From Enoplolaimus lenunculus (lineage: Eukaryota; Nematoda; Enoplea; Enoplida; Thoracostomopsidae): a stretch of 64,000 bases of DNA. The stretch spans positions 178,501-242,500 of the forward strand of contig JASANG010003691.1 of assembly GCA_030248215.1 (NCBI GenBank), in the 5' to 3' direction. The notes under the pieces are model-generated. The model saw only the letters and a program-made list of their open reading frames with translations, was not told the origin of the DNA and did not search any database. Shown in pieces: positions 13,301 to 23,860 of this stretch (positions are counted from its first letter, which is position 1; each line of letters starts with the position of its first letter). The position numbers and the translations under genes were made by a program.

Positions 13301-16300
13301 ATGGTGCCGTTGTGTCATTATCGGAAGCGAAACGGCCTCCGTCTGCTAGCATTAAAACTGAATCACCAACATTGAACTCTAACTCTACAGCAAGGCCAAC
13401 ATCAACCGCAGCGCAACGGGAGTCCCCAACGAAACCAGCATCTACGAGCAACAATGCACGCGGACATAAGTCATCAATAGGTGCACAACAACACGTAGAA
13501 ATCTCAGTGAGCAACAATGCAACTCCGACACAGCTACCGTCGACTGCAAAAAGAAAGCAAGAAAGTGTTGCTTTGGTTGCGAGTAATTCAGCTGCAACCG
13601 TTCCAACTACTTCGGCTGGAAATAACGCACACAAGTAACTTGTTTCTTATTTACTGTGGCAGACTTTCAATTTCACTTCCTGGCTGGAGTGTAGCAGTGT
13701 GTCTCGTTGCGAAACTGGGATGTTTCTTTCCATTATGAGTTAATACTTGGAATTGTTTTCTTTATTTGTTATCCGGCATTTAGCAAAAATGGTTCTATTT
13801 TGAGGTTTTTGGTCCCATAATTGATATAGCGCCGGTCCAAAGCACTGCCAGCGCTACGAATCAATGAATTAATCATAACTAACGTGTTAACCAATTGCCT
13901 GATTGCGGACAGGTTTTGAGTCGTAAGGGATTGTGTCGTTAAAATCAAATTTTTCAAAAATTCAGATTGGGGTGTGGGGTAATCAAGGGAGGTCAGAAAA
14001 AGCTGAGATGCAAAAAGTTTTGAAATCCGACTATATGGGGAACCGCCGGCAGTGGAGAGCTAAACACCCAACAACTGAACGGTTGTTAGGTTTAAATGTA
14101 CTAAAATTGGCATCGGCATTGGTGATCCACGCATCATTATTACAGATATTTTTCTGCATTCTCCATGAAATAAAATAGTTAACACTAGCTGCATATGCAT
14201 GTGTGACATTTTTACTAGTTTGTGTCGTTTCATTCACTGTATAAATGAATCGGTTAATTCTATGCGTTGCAGAGCACATACATACTCAGGTACGTACCAT
14301 TGCTTTCAGACCAAAATTGAAAAAAGGCGGGTATTATTTTGAAAGCGAAGATGAAGATGCGCTCAAGCCCATGACATATGAAGAAAAACGACAGCTTAGC
14401 ATGGATATCAACAAATTACCCGGTATGTCGCTCTGTGAATATTTCATTTGCACGGGACATAATTAGAATATTGAGTTTTTGTCAGCTTACTTTATTGTGT
14501 ACTTCTCTTATTGATTAATGTTCTTTTAGGGATGACAGTTGGTGTAGATTTTGTCAGTTCAAGAAGTTGTGTGCGCTTATATACATAACAGGGGTTTAAT
14601 TAGGCTGTTGGTGAGTAGAGCGCAAGCCCTCAAATGTTTTAAGTCGAAGGACGCAAGTAGTGACTTGTGTTGGTGTTAGTTAGGTTTACATCTGCTGGGG
14701 TTTATCTCCAGCGTCATCCTACTAAAGAAACCCCGCTATTAACTTTCAATGCATGCTTATTCACGTTTCGTTTTGTCTTGATCGACATTGTTTACATCCA
14801 TCGTCCATGAATTGACTTTAGGTGACAAACTGGGCCGCGTGGTTCAAATCATTCAACATCGCGAGCCGTCGCTCAAAGACTCAAACCCTGACGAAATAGA
14901 GATCGATTTTGAAATGTTAAAACCTGTAACCTTACGAGAGCTTGAAGCTTATGTTGCCTGTTGTTTGAAAAAGAAACTTACTGCCATTCCGACAGTACAA
15001 CAACAACAGCAGCAGCAACAGCAACAACAGCCATTACAATCGAACACACGTTCTACTAATCATTCAGGTTGGGCAAATCGCCATTGCTGCATTTTTAATG
15101 CTCTGCAGATCTTGTTTGTGTAGTCCAAAGAAACGTAACTGTCGTTAAGGCCGTCCTGTTATGTGCTTTGGGACTTTTTAAGTTATTTCCCTAATTATTC
15201 GGTTACAAGCAATGTAATTTCAGTAGCAAAGGGTTTTTGGTCGCGAGGATTCTGAATAAATTGTCTGCAAATCTCCGAAACCGGTAATTGAATAGTTTCC
15301 TAATAGCTAATTTGCATATTAGCATAATTGATAAGCCTTAATTAGGACTTTTTGCAATATTGTACTGATTATTAGGGTTACTGAAGGGTTTTGTGTGCAA
15401 AGAATCTGAATAAATTGTTTACAAGCGTCAAAAACCGATAAATGAATAGTTAGCTAATAACCAATTTGCAGATTAGATTTTGTCGGAATCGGAATCGAAA
15501 TCAAATTTTTTTGTCGGAACTGGAATCGGAATCAAGTTTTAGTAATTCCATTAAAAAGTTAAAGGTGTATGACTTTTAACTTTTGTTAGCAGTCAGCTGG
15601 AATCGGAATCGGAAGTCAAATTTTGACGGAATTTTAGATTTATGGAACCCTGCCAATTTGCATATTAGCTTAATTGCTTTAGTGTTTTCGTGCTTCGCTC
15701 AATACATGTAATCCCACTACGACTAGTATATTTGATCTTTTTGGTCTATGTGCCTATTCGTAGGCCAAACTGAACACTGGTTTGTGCAACTGACGCTTTA
15801 TTGAAAATTCTTCAACCTCTCTCACACTGAAAAATTCCCCCCACCCGTTACGAATCGGGGCCCAGGTTGATGCCCCCACTACGCCGCGGCCCAGTGAATG
15901 TCAGTATGACTAGTTTGTAATTGGCGCACATTTTTGGATATTTAAACTAAATGTATTATTAATTTCACCGCATGTGCGTGTAAAATACAAGATTACAGAT
16001 TGCACTGGAGACATAATATACAATTACCGAGGTTGTCCTTCCTAGTAATCATGCGCACTACTTCTATTTTAGCATGCAATGTTTGTTTTTAGCGCCAACT
16101 AAGCCAACAAACGATACTCAGAAATGCGGTAGTAGTAGCTCAGAAACATGTGCCAGTAAAAATATAACGGCAGACAGAGAATCCAAAACAAGGAAGAGCG
16201 TCAAAGCATGTGAGTTTGGGGTTGGCTGTACTGTAATATTTTGAGAATTGAAGCTTTTGACATTTTGCCCATCTGGAAAGAAGTTAGAATAAACTTGGTC

Positions 16301-19300
16301 AGTGTTAGCTTTAGTTGCGTAAGAGTAGCCTAGATTACTTGGGCAATGTTACTTGGGGCATAACAGTAGCATAACCATATTATTCATAAGTCTTAGCCTC
16401 TGTCTAAGGAAGCCTAAACCCAATGCAAACAAATGGCCAAGCCTAACCGCAGTCTGTTGTAGTCCCCGGGAAAACGGAACTCCCCTAAAAGTAACATGGA
16501 CCGCTCACTTAATGCTACAGACTCCACTGTCAACCAGCAGCCCGCCGTTTTCTCTGATAACGCTGACGTCAATTGTTCAGATTCGACTACACCTGGGGCG
16601 TCGTCTAGTGACGAAGATACAACAACTGGCAAACCACAAAGCGGTTACAGTAGCAAACCAGTTTCTGGTGAAAAACGCAACAACCAAACGGAAGAAAGTA
16701 GTTCAAACGCGTCGTCATCAGATACTGATGCTGATGATGATATTAGTGAAGCCAAATCAGCAAACACATCGACGTGCGTGTTAGATACGTCTGGTAAGAC
16801 GCAAACATTTTCACCACTAAACTGTCTTATTGTGATCCTGCTAATTATTGTGATCCTGCTAATTAGTGTTAATCATCGCTGTAAGACCGATATACCGAGG
16901 TCGATATAATCTAGGATACCGGTACTATAATGATGAGGCCTGCATGAACCATAAGCAAATCGGAATTTTCAGAAGCGTTGCAGATCGGAATTTTCTGAAG
17001 CGTTTGTAAAGCAGCCCTAATTTCGGTGAAGGCTGCGTGCCCACGAAGGTCTGGTAACAATGCCTCGCACCATTGTCGCAAGCAATCTTTTATGGCGGTC
17101 ACTCTCATATCCAGACACAACGTTTCATCTAGCACGTTTAAAGATTATTGTAGCCACATAAGCTGTTGTCCTAACAACCAAACGAAAGCTATTGATATTT
17201 TTGGTGTGTTGATCTGCGTTTGACCTGCGCTTCATATTCGGGACCATCCCATCATAATGAATATATATATTTCTATCAAGTGTTAGAAACTTTTCATTAC
17301 AGGTAACTCTGGCAAATCGACAATGTCGAAGTCTGGCGAACAGCAAATATCGGAACAATCTTCAGTCACCAACAGTAAGTGCAAACAATAAGCGTGTTCG
17401 ATTCGCGCAATTTTGTTTATGCTTTGAACCTAATTCTCAAATCTGCGTTAGACCGATTAGGTATGTTGAGCAACTAAGCAACTACCAGGGATGCCTTTCC
17501 GGAAAAAAATATGACCGGAAAAATGGAAAAAATCATTCTTTGTCTGAGTGAATTTTTCGAGATGGTATTCCATTGTATGTTCAAAAGTTATAATGTATAG
17601 ACGTATTCTTGTGTTAAACCATACGGTAAAGGCAGGGATATATACACACGGTCACCATTAATGCGTTGCATGTAAATTGATTACATGTCGTCAAAGTAAC
17701 GTTATTTTTTATCATATAGTTGCAAATTATATTTAAGAATCGTTTAATATTTTTCCATTTTTTTCAATTTTTTCCACCCACGTAAAAATGGAAATAATGG
17801 AAAAACCATTTTTCCGGTAATTTGTTTCCTGCCAATAACCCTAGCAGCTACTATGAAAAGGACTACTGTGCTGCTTACTGGTTTCGGCCAAACACGTACA
17901 TAATTAACATTGCTTTTAGGATCTGAAGCGGGTTTGGGAACCAGCTCATCAATTTCAAAATCGTCAAATCAGCAACATCATCACAGATCGCACAACAGCA
18001 ATCGACATCGCTCAAAATTAAATTCTGGAACGGATGCAACAATAGCAACTAACTTACAAAATCGGGTACTTGGAAATAGTGAAGTCGATGTGCAACCTGT
18101 TGCTTTAGACAGTAACTACGGCAGTAGTTACAGCAATCTTCCCAAGGTATTATCTACGAACGATTTGGTTCCCACTGAAACATCGAAGTCTGCAAAAGAG
18201 AAAGTAATTTCTTCAGTTGGAAGTGCAGTAAACAATGTAGATACGAAACCTAAATCGAGCGACGCAAACAATACTGCAAGAGAGTTCGAAGATACTCATC
18301 GTGCAACGGTTGCTGCTACATCAACAAATGCTGCACGTTCACTTAAATCCATTGACGACCACCGCAGAGCAAACGATATGTCAGACGATGTAAGCCGGTC
18401 GCATAAACACAGCCAGCACAAGCGTCACAAACGCAAATCCTCGAGTGAAAAATCGTCCGGAACTTCTGTCATTACTGGTGATGGAGGTGGTAGTAGTAGT
18501 ATTAGCGGAAATACTGCTAATCACACAGCGTCAAAAGGTGACTATAAACAGCCGGCGGCATCTCAGTCACCGGCAGCGCAGACAAAGTCCAGTGGCAGCT
18601 CGAACTATCAAAATCGACGTCATAATAACAGTACGTCATCAAAAAATCGATCGCACGCGAACAATAATACAAACGGAGCCAGTGTTACATCTCAACAATT
18701 AAACGAAGAATCGGCAACAATTCTTGATCGGCTGCTGCCAGCTATGCGCAATAGTTTGCCGAACAGAGAATCAACTAGTAGTGCTGCTGCTGTTGCTAAA
18801 CTATCTTCAACCCCAAATGCCACCACTGACCCTTCCGCATCAAGAAAGCCGTCGGCAGCTAGTAGTGATCGCAGTGGCATGGCAGCATCGTCAACACCGA
18901 GACACCATCAACAACAGGCGTATAATGTTCAGAAGCAACAACAATATCATCACCATCATCAGCATGGATATCAACAACAACAGAGCGATCATTCGTCACG
19001 CAGCTCAATGACACCTCGTGGCGGTAGCAACGCTTCCAGTCCACTTCTCAAAGGTAATCAAGCGGAGCACTAATGATTCATTTGCAGTGCGAACCAAAAT
19101 TAAAGAGTTACTGTCGTCAATAGACGGCAGATTGATATTGTATATCTGTGAAATTGAATTTGGCTGGTTTTTTCGTCAATTTTATTTTTTGACGACATTA
19201 TTGCCATACGCTGTGTGGATGCTTGTTTTATGTTTTGTTAATTTTGTTATGAAATTTTTTGAACGCTCATAAATCAACGATTTTAGATGACAGATCTGCA

Positions 19301-20817
19301 CCAGGCACTCCGCGTTCAGGATCAACTCCAGTTGCGCATGGTGGCGGCCTTATGCCTAGCGGAAAAATTCCTGCTGGTCCAAGTGGACCACATTTATCGG
19401 CTGGTTCAGGCGGAAGTGTGAAACACAGTATGTCATCTTCCGTGCGTCAATCACCACACGTCGGTAGTCATGCCAGCACAACTATTGATTCAAGTAAACG
19501 TCATCATTTGATGAACGACAAAGACGATGTAAGTGGTTGGAAGATTACTCTTGAGGTTGTATTTAATAACTTATTATATATTTGCCGGAGAAATGCGTGC
19601 TGATACGAAATGGTAAATTGGATTACAACGTTGCTCATTTTTTTTACATCGTGGTTTGTTCATTTTCGAACACTGTTGATACTGTACAGCTTTAAACTTT
19701 ATTCTTGTTCAGTTTTCTAGCGCCAATTGCTGTCAGAGTATGTTTAGTCTGAAAATATATTGCATTGTTATTCAATATTTAGGTTTAATGTTTAACTAAT
19801 TGACTTTTGCTACGTCATTATTATATTATGTATTTAATGCTGAGAGATAATTTCAGCGAAAACACAGTTCGCCTAGAGAACATCGTCGAGACGTTTCCAG
19901 TGTATCCGGTATTGATCCAGGGATTGTTGTTATTCCTGCAGTATCGACTAGCGGCGACAATAGTGGCGAGATGGATGCACGGCAGCTACAGCAACAACAA
20001 AAGTCGCAGGTCCTTCGCGAACGAGAAAAGTTGCGAGAACAAGAGCGAAGACGAAGAGAAGCGGTAAGCGATAAAGTGCAATATATATACACTAGTCAAA
20101 ATCAACAAATTATCGTTACTATTTTATTTAAATTTGTAGTATAAAGAATGGTATAGCTTCAGTGTGTTTGTACTCAGTACTCAGCTGATTTTGACCAGAC
20201 AAATGTGTTGTGGTCGATATCGGTTTTTTTCAATTTATATTAATTGAAATTATGACGTTTTTGCTAGAAAACTAACACCATATTGTCACCGGTACTCCCA
20301 GGATTTTGTCCAGGAAGGTGGACTTTTAATATGTTTTTCAAGCGAGTTTCACTTATTTTTGCAGCACGCTCCTGCATAGTCAGGTCGGGGGCACCGAATC
20401 TAGGATTTGGCCGAATCCTAATCCTTTGCTAATTTGCTGAACCCGAACCCTACATGTTGCATATTTCAGATATATCTATAATTTGTTTCAAAATATCAAC
20501 GTAATGCCGGTTGCATAACATTTAAGTCTTAATATATTTCGTGCCCGCCCTCAGTTCTGAGATTTGTGACCTGAAACAAAACAATTGACTTTAAAAAATT
20601 TTATTGCTTAAAATGAAAAACAAAATATTGCCGAACATTGTTGGATTCGGCTCTTTTTCACAACCGAATCCGAACCACAAGTTTTTGCCGAATCCGAACC
20701 TTTGTTGCCACTCTGGTAGTCAGCACATTTAATGCTGTTGCACAATTTCAGGCGAGCAATCAAGTGAATATAACCAGCCAGATGGAAGTAATGAAGTCAT
20801 TTGAAGATATGCTATAA
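1362..20817 (+). CDS. BET-family bromodomain protein (BRD4/fs(1)h-like), spliced gene
   Basis: This is a nuclear reader of acetylated histones that in other animals recruits P-TEFb and supports transcription. Exons inferred from splice sites with matching phase are 1362-2186, 2997-3092, 3276-3395, 3711-3780, 4215 to about 4324 or 4349, about 5195-7243, 8407-8790, 10267-10359, 10723-10824, 11032-11160, 11393-11459, 11628-12040, 12495-12816, 13214-13634, 14310-14422, 14822-15067, 16093-16209, 16521-16793, 17303-17374, 17920-19053, 19287-19528, 19857-20063 and 20752-20817. They sum to about 2,550 residues; human BRD4 long form is about 1,360. Domain order is the canonical BET order. The start is uncertain: an ATG lies at 1425, but the frame is open back to the acceptor at 1361, so an upstream coding exon is possible. 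The joint between the exon at 4215 and the giant exon is also uncertain. Confidence 0.95.
2071..3395 (+). CDS. BET bromodomain 1 (three exon pieces)
   Basis: Bromodomain 1 starts near [14 protein letters not shown] at the end of the exon closing at 2186. It continues in 2997-3092 ([20 protein letters not shown]) and ends in 3276-3395 ([19 protein letters not shown]). The WPF shelf (WPFAKPVDA) and the acetyl-lysine-binding Asn in CYTYN are present, so it should bind acetylated lysine. All joins are phase 0. Donors are GTAAGT, GTAAGT and GTTAGT; acceptors are TTTAG. Confidence 0.96.
3711..3780 (+). CDS. BET linker exon after bromodomain 1
   Basis: The acceptor is TTTTGCAG. It encodes [20 protein letters not shown] and ends in phase 1. 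The Lys/Arg-rich run follows the bromodomain, as in other BET proteins. It joins in phase to the exon at 4215 ([18 protein letters not shown]), whose 3' end could be 4324 or 4349. Confidence 0.75.
4453..4822 (+). mobile_element. hAT-type MITE, CCGGTTCCGG family, old copy
   Basis: This is a diverged copy of the 388-bp and 348-bp elements at 22646 and 52298. It keeps the CAGGTTACAACCGG left end, the TTTTTTCACCTTCCGGTTCC motif and a recognisable core. No clean target duplication is left. It lies in a BET intron. Confidence 0.6.
5133..5212 (+). repeat. 40-bp tandem duplication across a BET splice acceptor
   Basis: Two imperfect copies, TACTTCGACTGTTTGTAATG and TACTCCGACTGTCTGCAAGC, each followed by GGTTTATAAAT, sit back to back at a 40-bp period. 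The second copy runs into the giant BET exon, so the true acceptor is hard to place. Confidence 0.75.
5195..7243 (+). CDS. Giant low-complexity BET exon between the bromodomains
   Basis: This single exon of about 680 codons is rich in Ser, Thr, Ala, Val and Asp. It has short basic clusters such as RGRKRKKQR and [15 protein letters not shown] that look like nuclear localisation or AT-hook-like patches. It ends with the donor AAG|GTATGT, phase 0. No known domain is visible. The corresponding BET linker is usually much shorter. The frame stays open after the donor, but that part enters a hAT-MITE fragment at about 7302. The 5' boundary is ambiguous (AG at 5172, 5194 or 5228) because a 40-bp tandem duplication covers it. 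Confidence 0.85.
7302..7426 (+). mobile_element. hAT-type MITE fragment (right half)
   Basis: The segment matches the right third of the element at 52298-52645, through the terminus TTCCGGTTGCACCCTG. The left part is missing. It begins about 58 bases after the donor of the giant BET exon and supplies the meaningless tail of that open frame. Confidence 0.75.
8172..8350 (+). repeat. Dispersed repeat shared with 51758-51960
   Basis: Both places share GGCCAAACAAATATT, GTTAAAAATGCATC, TTTTGGATACC-like and TTCTGATNTCAT-like blocks in the same order. It lies in a BET intron. Confidence 0.6.
8407..8790 (+). CDS. BET conserved linker exon (GVKRK and SGRPIK motifs)
   Basis: The exon opens [12 protein letters not shown], matching the BET GVKRKADTTT motif. 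It closes [20 protein letters not shown], matching [15 protein letters not shown], which precedes bromodomain 2 throughout the BET family. It is 128 codons with both ends in phase 0, acceptor TATTTTAG and donor GTATGC. This exon ties the giant exon to the gene. Confidence 0.92.
10125..10190 (+). repeat. TATG/TACG microsatellite in a BET intron
   Basis: A simple run of TATGTATGTATATG followed by ACATACATACGTATG. The intron from 8791 to 10266 otherwise shows nothing recognisable. Confidence 0.7.
10267..11459 (+). CDS. BET bromodomain 2 (four exons)
   Basis: The exons are 10267-10359 ([17 protein letters not shown]), 10723-10824 ([20 protein letters not shown] to PMDLSTIK), 11032-11160 ([14 protein letters not shown] to [20 protein letters not shown]) and 11393-11459 ([18 protein letters not shown]). 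The WPF shelf and the ligand-binding Asn (LKYN) are kept. The donor after STIK is GTGATT, a weak form. GKDHD replaces the usual PPDHD just after the Asn. Confidence 0.95.
11628..12816 (+). CDS. BET post-BD2 region and motif B helix (two exons)
   Basis: Exon 11628-12040 is Ser/Gly-rich and ends [14 protein letters not shown]. Exon 12495-12816 begins [19 protein letters not shown]. Joined, they form an amphipathic helix matching the BET motif B (ERLAELQEQLRAVHEQL type), which mediates dimerisation in the family. The rest of the second exon is polar low complexity. Joins are phase 0 and phase 1. Confidence 0.88.
13214..13634 (+). CDS. BET basic/Ser-rich exon before NET
   Basis: The acceptor is TTATTTCAG and the donor CACAA|GTAACT, phase 2. 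It encodes a Ser/Thr/Ala/Asn-rich segment with basic patches ([19 protein letters not shown]). It joins in phase to the NET exon at 14310, forming an AAA Lys codon across the splice. Confidence 0.8.
14310..15067 (+). CDS. BET NET (extra-terminal) domain, two exons
   Basis: Exon 14310-14422 encodes [20 protein letters not shown]. Exon 14822-15067 encodes [20 protein letters not shown] followed by [20 protein letters not shown]. This is nearly identical to the human NET core. The domain binds peptide partners such as NSD3 and JMJD6 in mammals. The second exon continues into a polyglutamine run from about 14998 to 15031 and ends at a weak donor, TCAG|GTTGGG. Confidence 0.95.
15190..15480 (+). 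repeat. Imperfect tandem duplication in a BET intron
   Basis: Two blocks of about 140 bp share GAAGGGTTTT/AAAGGGTTTTTGG, a CTGAATAAATTGT block, CGATAA/CGGTAA and AATAGTTNNCTAATA in order. A third partial copy (CCAATTTGCATATTAGC) lies near 15655. The sequence between them (15480-15660) is rich in GGAATCGGAATC, resembling decayed hAT-MITE ends. Confidence 0.6.
16093..16209 (+). CDS. BET exon between NET and SEED regions
   Basis: This 117-nt exon is open in the phase required by its neighbours (acceptor GTTTTTAG, donor GCAT|GTGAGT). It encodes [20 protein letters not shown] followed by a Lys/Arg-rich tail. There is no domain; it is supported by phase and splice sites only. Confidence 0.7.
16335..16505 (+). 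mobile_element. CCTAAG-bearing TIR repeat (R2 family), old copy
   Basis: The left end GGGCAATGTTACTTGGGGC and the right end CCCCTAAAAGTAACATGGACC are inverted matches. The interior has scattered AGCCTAA units. The right end lies about 16 bases from the SEED exon acceptor. Confidence 0.6.
16521..16793 (+). CDS. BET SEED region exon (Ser/Glu/Asp-rich)
   Basis: It encodes acidic serine runs such as [10 protein letters not shown] and [20 protein letters not shown], matching the SEED region that follows NET in BET proteins. The acceptor is AATGCTACAG and the donor CTG|GTAAGA, phase 1 on both sides. The next exon, 17303-17374 ([20 protein letters not shown]), continues in phase. A repeat copy ends about 16 bases before this acceptor. 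Confidence 0.82.
17920..19053 (+). CDS. BET C-terminal His/Ser/Asn/Gln-rich exon
   Basis: This long exon is low complexity. It has [12 protein letters not shown] near the start, a [18 protein letters not shown] basic stretch, and His/Gln repeats ([20 protein letters not shown]) near the end. The acceptor is TTTTAG and the donor AAAG|GTAATC, phase 1. The following exon 19287-19528 ([20 protein letters not shown] onward) continues in phase and ends MNDKDD at a GTAAGT donor. Confidence 0.85.
19857..20817 (+). CDS. BET C-terminal motif (BRD4 P-TEFb-interaction-like), last two exons
   Basis: Exon 19857-20063 ends in a charged helix, [18 protein letters not shown]. Exon 20752-20817 encodes [20 protein letters not shown], one Leu, then stop. 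Together they mirror the human BRD4 long-form tail ([10 protein letters not shown], then IDMNFQSDLMSIFEENLF), the segment that binds P-TEFb. The donor is GTAAGC and the acceptor ATTTCAG, phase 0. It marks this as a long, BRD4-type BET isoform. Confidence 0.88.
20381..20715 (+). mobile_element. hAT-like MITE, CCGAATCC family
   Basis: It starts CAGGTCGGGG and ends with the inverse of CAGAGTGGCAACAAAGG, with CCGAATCC repeats near both ends. A related piece lies at 23655-23835 and shares GTTGCAAATTTCAG-like and ATATCTATAATTTGTTTCA blocks. No clean target duplication was seen. It lies in the last BET intron. Confidence 0.55.
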
Positions 20818-22051
20818 GCTGTAGTAAGCATAGCCTATGATAGGTTTTTGTTATTGACACTTGTGTGTACTGAGTGCCGTGAAATATTAACCGTCTTAGT
20901 GGAACTACATGTATTGAACGAAGCTAGTGCGTACTCATGTAATCAGTCTAGTAAACATTCCAAGCTTATTAAGTGCAAACGCATTATTTTGACCCACTTA
21001 TTTCCAGTTAAACGAATGTGCAAAGTAGTTATTACCGAGATTCTATGTAATGTACCAAATGTTGTACGGCGTGGGCTTGTAAGTTTTTGTTGATAAGTTT
21101 GCCCTTAGGCTTACGAACTCGTTTTGAGGCGTGAGCAGCACTGTTTTGGGGGTTTCTTAGTTATGGCTTGCACAGCTACATCAGTCTTAAAATAATAGCT
21201 GTTTTCAACTACGGTGTATTAATGCAAATGTGTTGGACTGCTGGATATTAATTAGTTTATTTATTTCGCTGTATTTTCAACTTGTACATCCACTTTTATT
21301 ACCAATTAAAAATTCAATTGATAACATTGATATGTTATTTTCGTGTGTTTCAGCTACAAAAACATTGTTGCGTCGTATTTCCTTCCGCCCTGCAAACTAA
21401 ATATAGAAATGCGCTTAGCACAGTATTTTAATGTCTGCGTATTTCTGCCAAGTCCAGAAGGATATGGTGCCCGTATTTCGTGATCCTTCACGTTATGGGA
21501 GGCATTCTTGATGTATTCCGTTATACCACTGAAAGCTTCTTGTTATAGCCTCTGTAGATGAACGCCACACAATGAGGAATCCAATTCTATGTATTTGTTA
21601 CGTTGCTATGGGCCGGTAATCCATTTAAATTTTACCGAGGTAGATTATTTAAATTTTTGCTGAGGATATTTTATCAATTTCTTACTAAAGCATAATAATG
21701 AAAATATGTTTTTATGGCACACAATGTATCTTCTTGTGAATCAAGGTGGTATGTTGTGTATGCGTTAGTTTTAGTAAAAACAAAAAAATTTCGTTCATTG
21801 TTGCATATTAGTTATGTATATATTTTCATATTTTTTGTCTATCTCACTTACATATATGTAGGTGGTGTCTTATGCTTTGATGATTGGCAGGAACGCGATG
21901 AAGATTATTAACTATTACAAAAAACTTTTTTATACCTTCATCAAATTGTTGGGTGTATTTTGTATCAAAGCAGAACGCCTAAGGGTGATTCCGAACTGTA
22001 ATCAAATGGTTTCGTTAATAGTGTAAAATACAAGTTTTGCATCGCCGAAAA
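20818..22051. other. BET 3' flank, no gene seen
   Basis: AT-rich sequence following the BET stop codon. No clear AATAAA was found close to the stop, so the 3' UTR end is not placed. No exon or repeat is recognised. Confidence 0.4.
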
Positions 22052-22059
22052 CATAACGG

Positions 22060-22461
22060 CAGGGAAGCAACCGGAATTCCGATTCCGATTTGAATTCCGG
22101 TTCAAAACGAGTTCCGATTCCGGTTGTACAGTCAATCGGAATTTTTAAATTTTAATTCTATTTGTTGTTGTATGTTGCATAAGAATCTCTATCATTTATC
22201 TATTAAATATTGCTATCGATGAGTTAACTTATCAATAATAGATTGTAGTTTAGCTTTACAGAACCAAAAATCAACGCCATTTTGTTAATGCGACGTTTTT
22301 GAAAACGGTTGCCAGCCAACAGACACCCTAAATCAATATTATATTTAAGACAAATTATCGGTACAGTCACAAAATTTCTACATAGTACCGATTTCGATTA
22401 GAATTCAGGTATAAATTTGCTGTTCCGATTCCGGTATAATCCAGTTCCGGTTTTCACCCTG
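22060..22461 (+). mobile_element. hAT-type MITE, family H2, with 8-bp target duplication
   Basis: The ends are CAGGGAAGCAACCGGAATTC and CCAGTTCCGGTTTTCACCCTG (read 3' inwards). It is flanked by CATAACGG (22052-22059) and CCTAACGG (22462-22469), an 8-bp duplication with one difference. It is 402 bp with no coding capacity. A reversed, left-truncated relative lies at about 35699-36060. Confidence 0.8.
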
Positions 22462-22645
22462 CCTAACGGTTTTAAGCTTAGTTTGACGTGGTGTTTTATG
22501 CGTCGTAAAACTCTAAGGAAGGCAGATAAAAAATCATTTTATTTCGACTGTTAAATTGTGTCACCTGTTCGCAGCGTCAAAACGTAGATGCCGATTCTTC
22601 GTGTTGAGATTTTTTGTTAAAATGGTCAATTTATTGTGTGAAATT

Positions 22646-23033
22646 CAGGGTGCAACCGTGCAACCGGAATTCCGGTTCCGGCATTTTTTCACCTTCCGGT
22701 TCCGGTAAATTTTTACCGGATTTAAAAATTCCGGTATTATAATTTGGCCGTTTTCTTAACTTTGCTAATTTAATAAGAATCTCTTTTGAAAGCCACTTGT
22801 ACTCCAAATATAAGCCAATGATGGTGGATTTCACTTCAGTCGATGATGAAAATCTAAAATACAACAAATAAAATAAATACCTATGTTCGACTAAGGTTAT
22901 TTCACAAATAATAGAGCAAAAAAAAAGATTAAAATGAAATTTTTGGTGATATGCATTTTTCACTTTCCGGTTCCGGTAAAATTTTCAAATTCCGGTTCCG
23001 GTTCCTGTAAATTGTAATTCCGGTTGCACCCTG
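22646..23033 (+). mobile_element. hAT-type MITE, family H1, perfect 8-bp target duplication
   Basis: The 388-bp element starts CAGGGTGCAACCG and ends CCGGTTGCACCCTG. Both sides carry GTGAAATT (22638-22645 and 23034-23041). Subterminal GGTTCCGG motifs are repeated inside. It has no coding capacity, so it would have been moved by a hAT transposase in trans. Confidence 0.9.
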
Positions 23034-23154
23034 GTGAAATTGCTTTTGTGGTGTTGTGGTAAGTGTATGTATTTAGCCGTAGAATGTCGTTTTTGTGCGT
23101 ATAATTTATAGTTTTGACTTGTGATTTTGGTTAACATAAACTGTTCTGATACAT

Positions 23155-23181
23155 TACTATTATTATTATTATTATTATTAC
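23155..23181 (+). repeat. ATT trinucleotide microsatellite
   Basis: About nine ATT units in a row next to the H1 MITE. Confidence 0.85.
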
Positions 23182-23860
23182 TGATGTTATTCAACCGTAA
23201 GTGTCGAAGATGTGGTGTTCAGAGCAGCAATAGTTGCTCAGCTAAAGATTATCAACTAACCTGACATGGTATTAACGAAAGTATAACTTAGGTACTACAG
23301 AGCCTTTGACTTGTAAGCATTAAAGTTGGAAAGAGGTTTCAAACAAACGTGTGATGAAAACCGCAATCTTGCAAACGTTTCAGATCTTTCTTGTAAACTT
23401 AGAGATGTTTATGTGATTACTTCGCTGTTGTGTTTTCGATCAAAACTGATGGATTCATAATTTCCTTGACACATTTTGTCAGGTCGTATAACATTTTGTG
23501 CTCCATAATAAAAAATGTTGCTGCATAATAATTACTTAAATGAGAGTTTGTTTCCTAAAAATTGATTATTAAAATTTTGCACTTATCTTTTGACTTCAAG
23601 CGACTCATTAGTTTGTTACGGTTTTGGCAAAACCGTTCACTATTTATTATGTGTATATCTATCGGGATGATACTGAGTCGACAATCTGACCGAATCCAAA
23701 TCCATTGTAAATTTGCCGAATCCGAATGTTACGTGTTGCAAATTTCAGTTATATCTATAATTTGTTTCAGAATATTAACACAATGCCATCCGCATAACTT
23801 TTACTTAATATATTTCGAGGCCAACCTCACATATTGGCATGCTGCTCAATATAACGTAAT

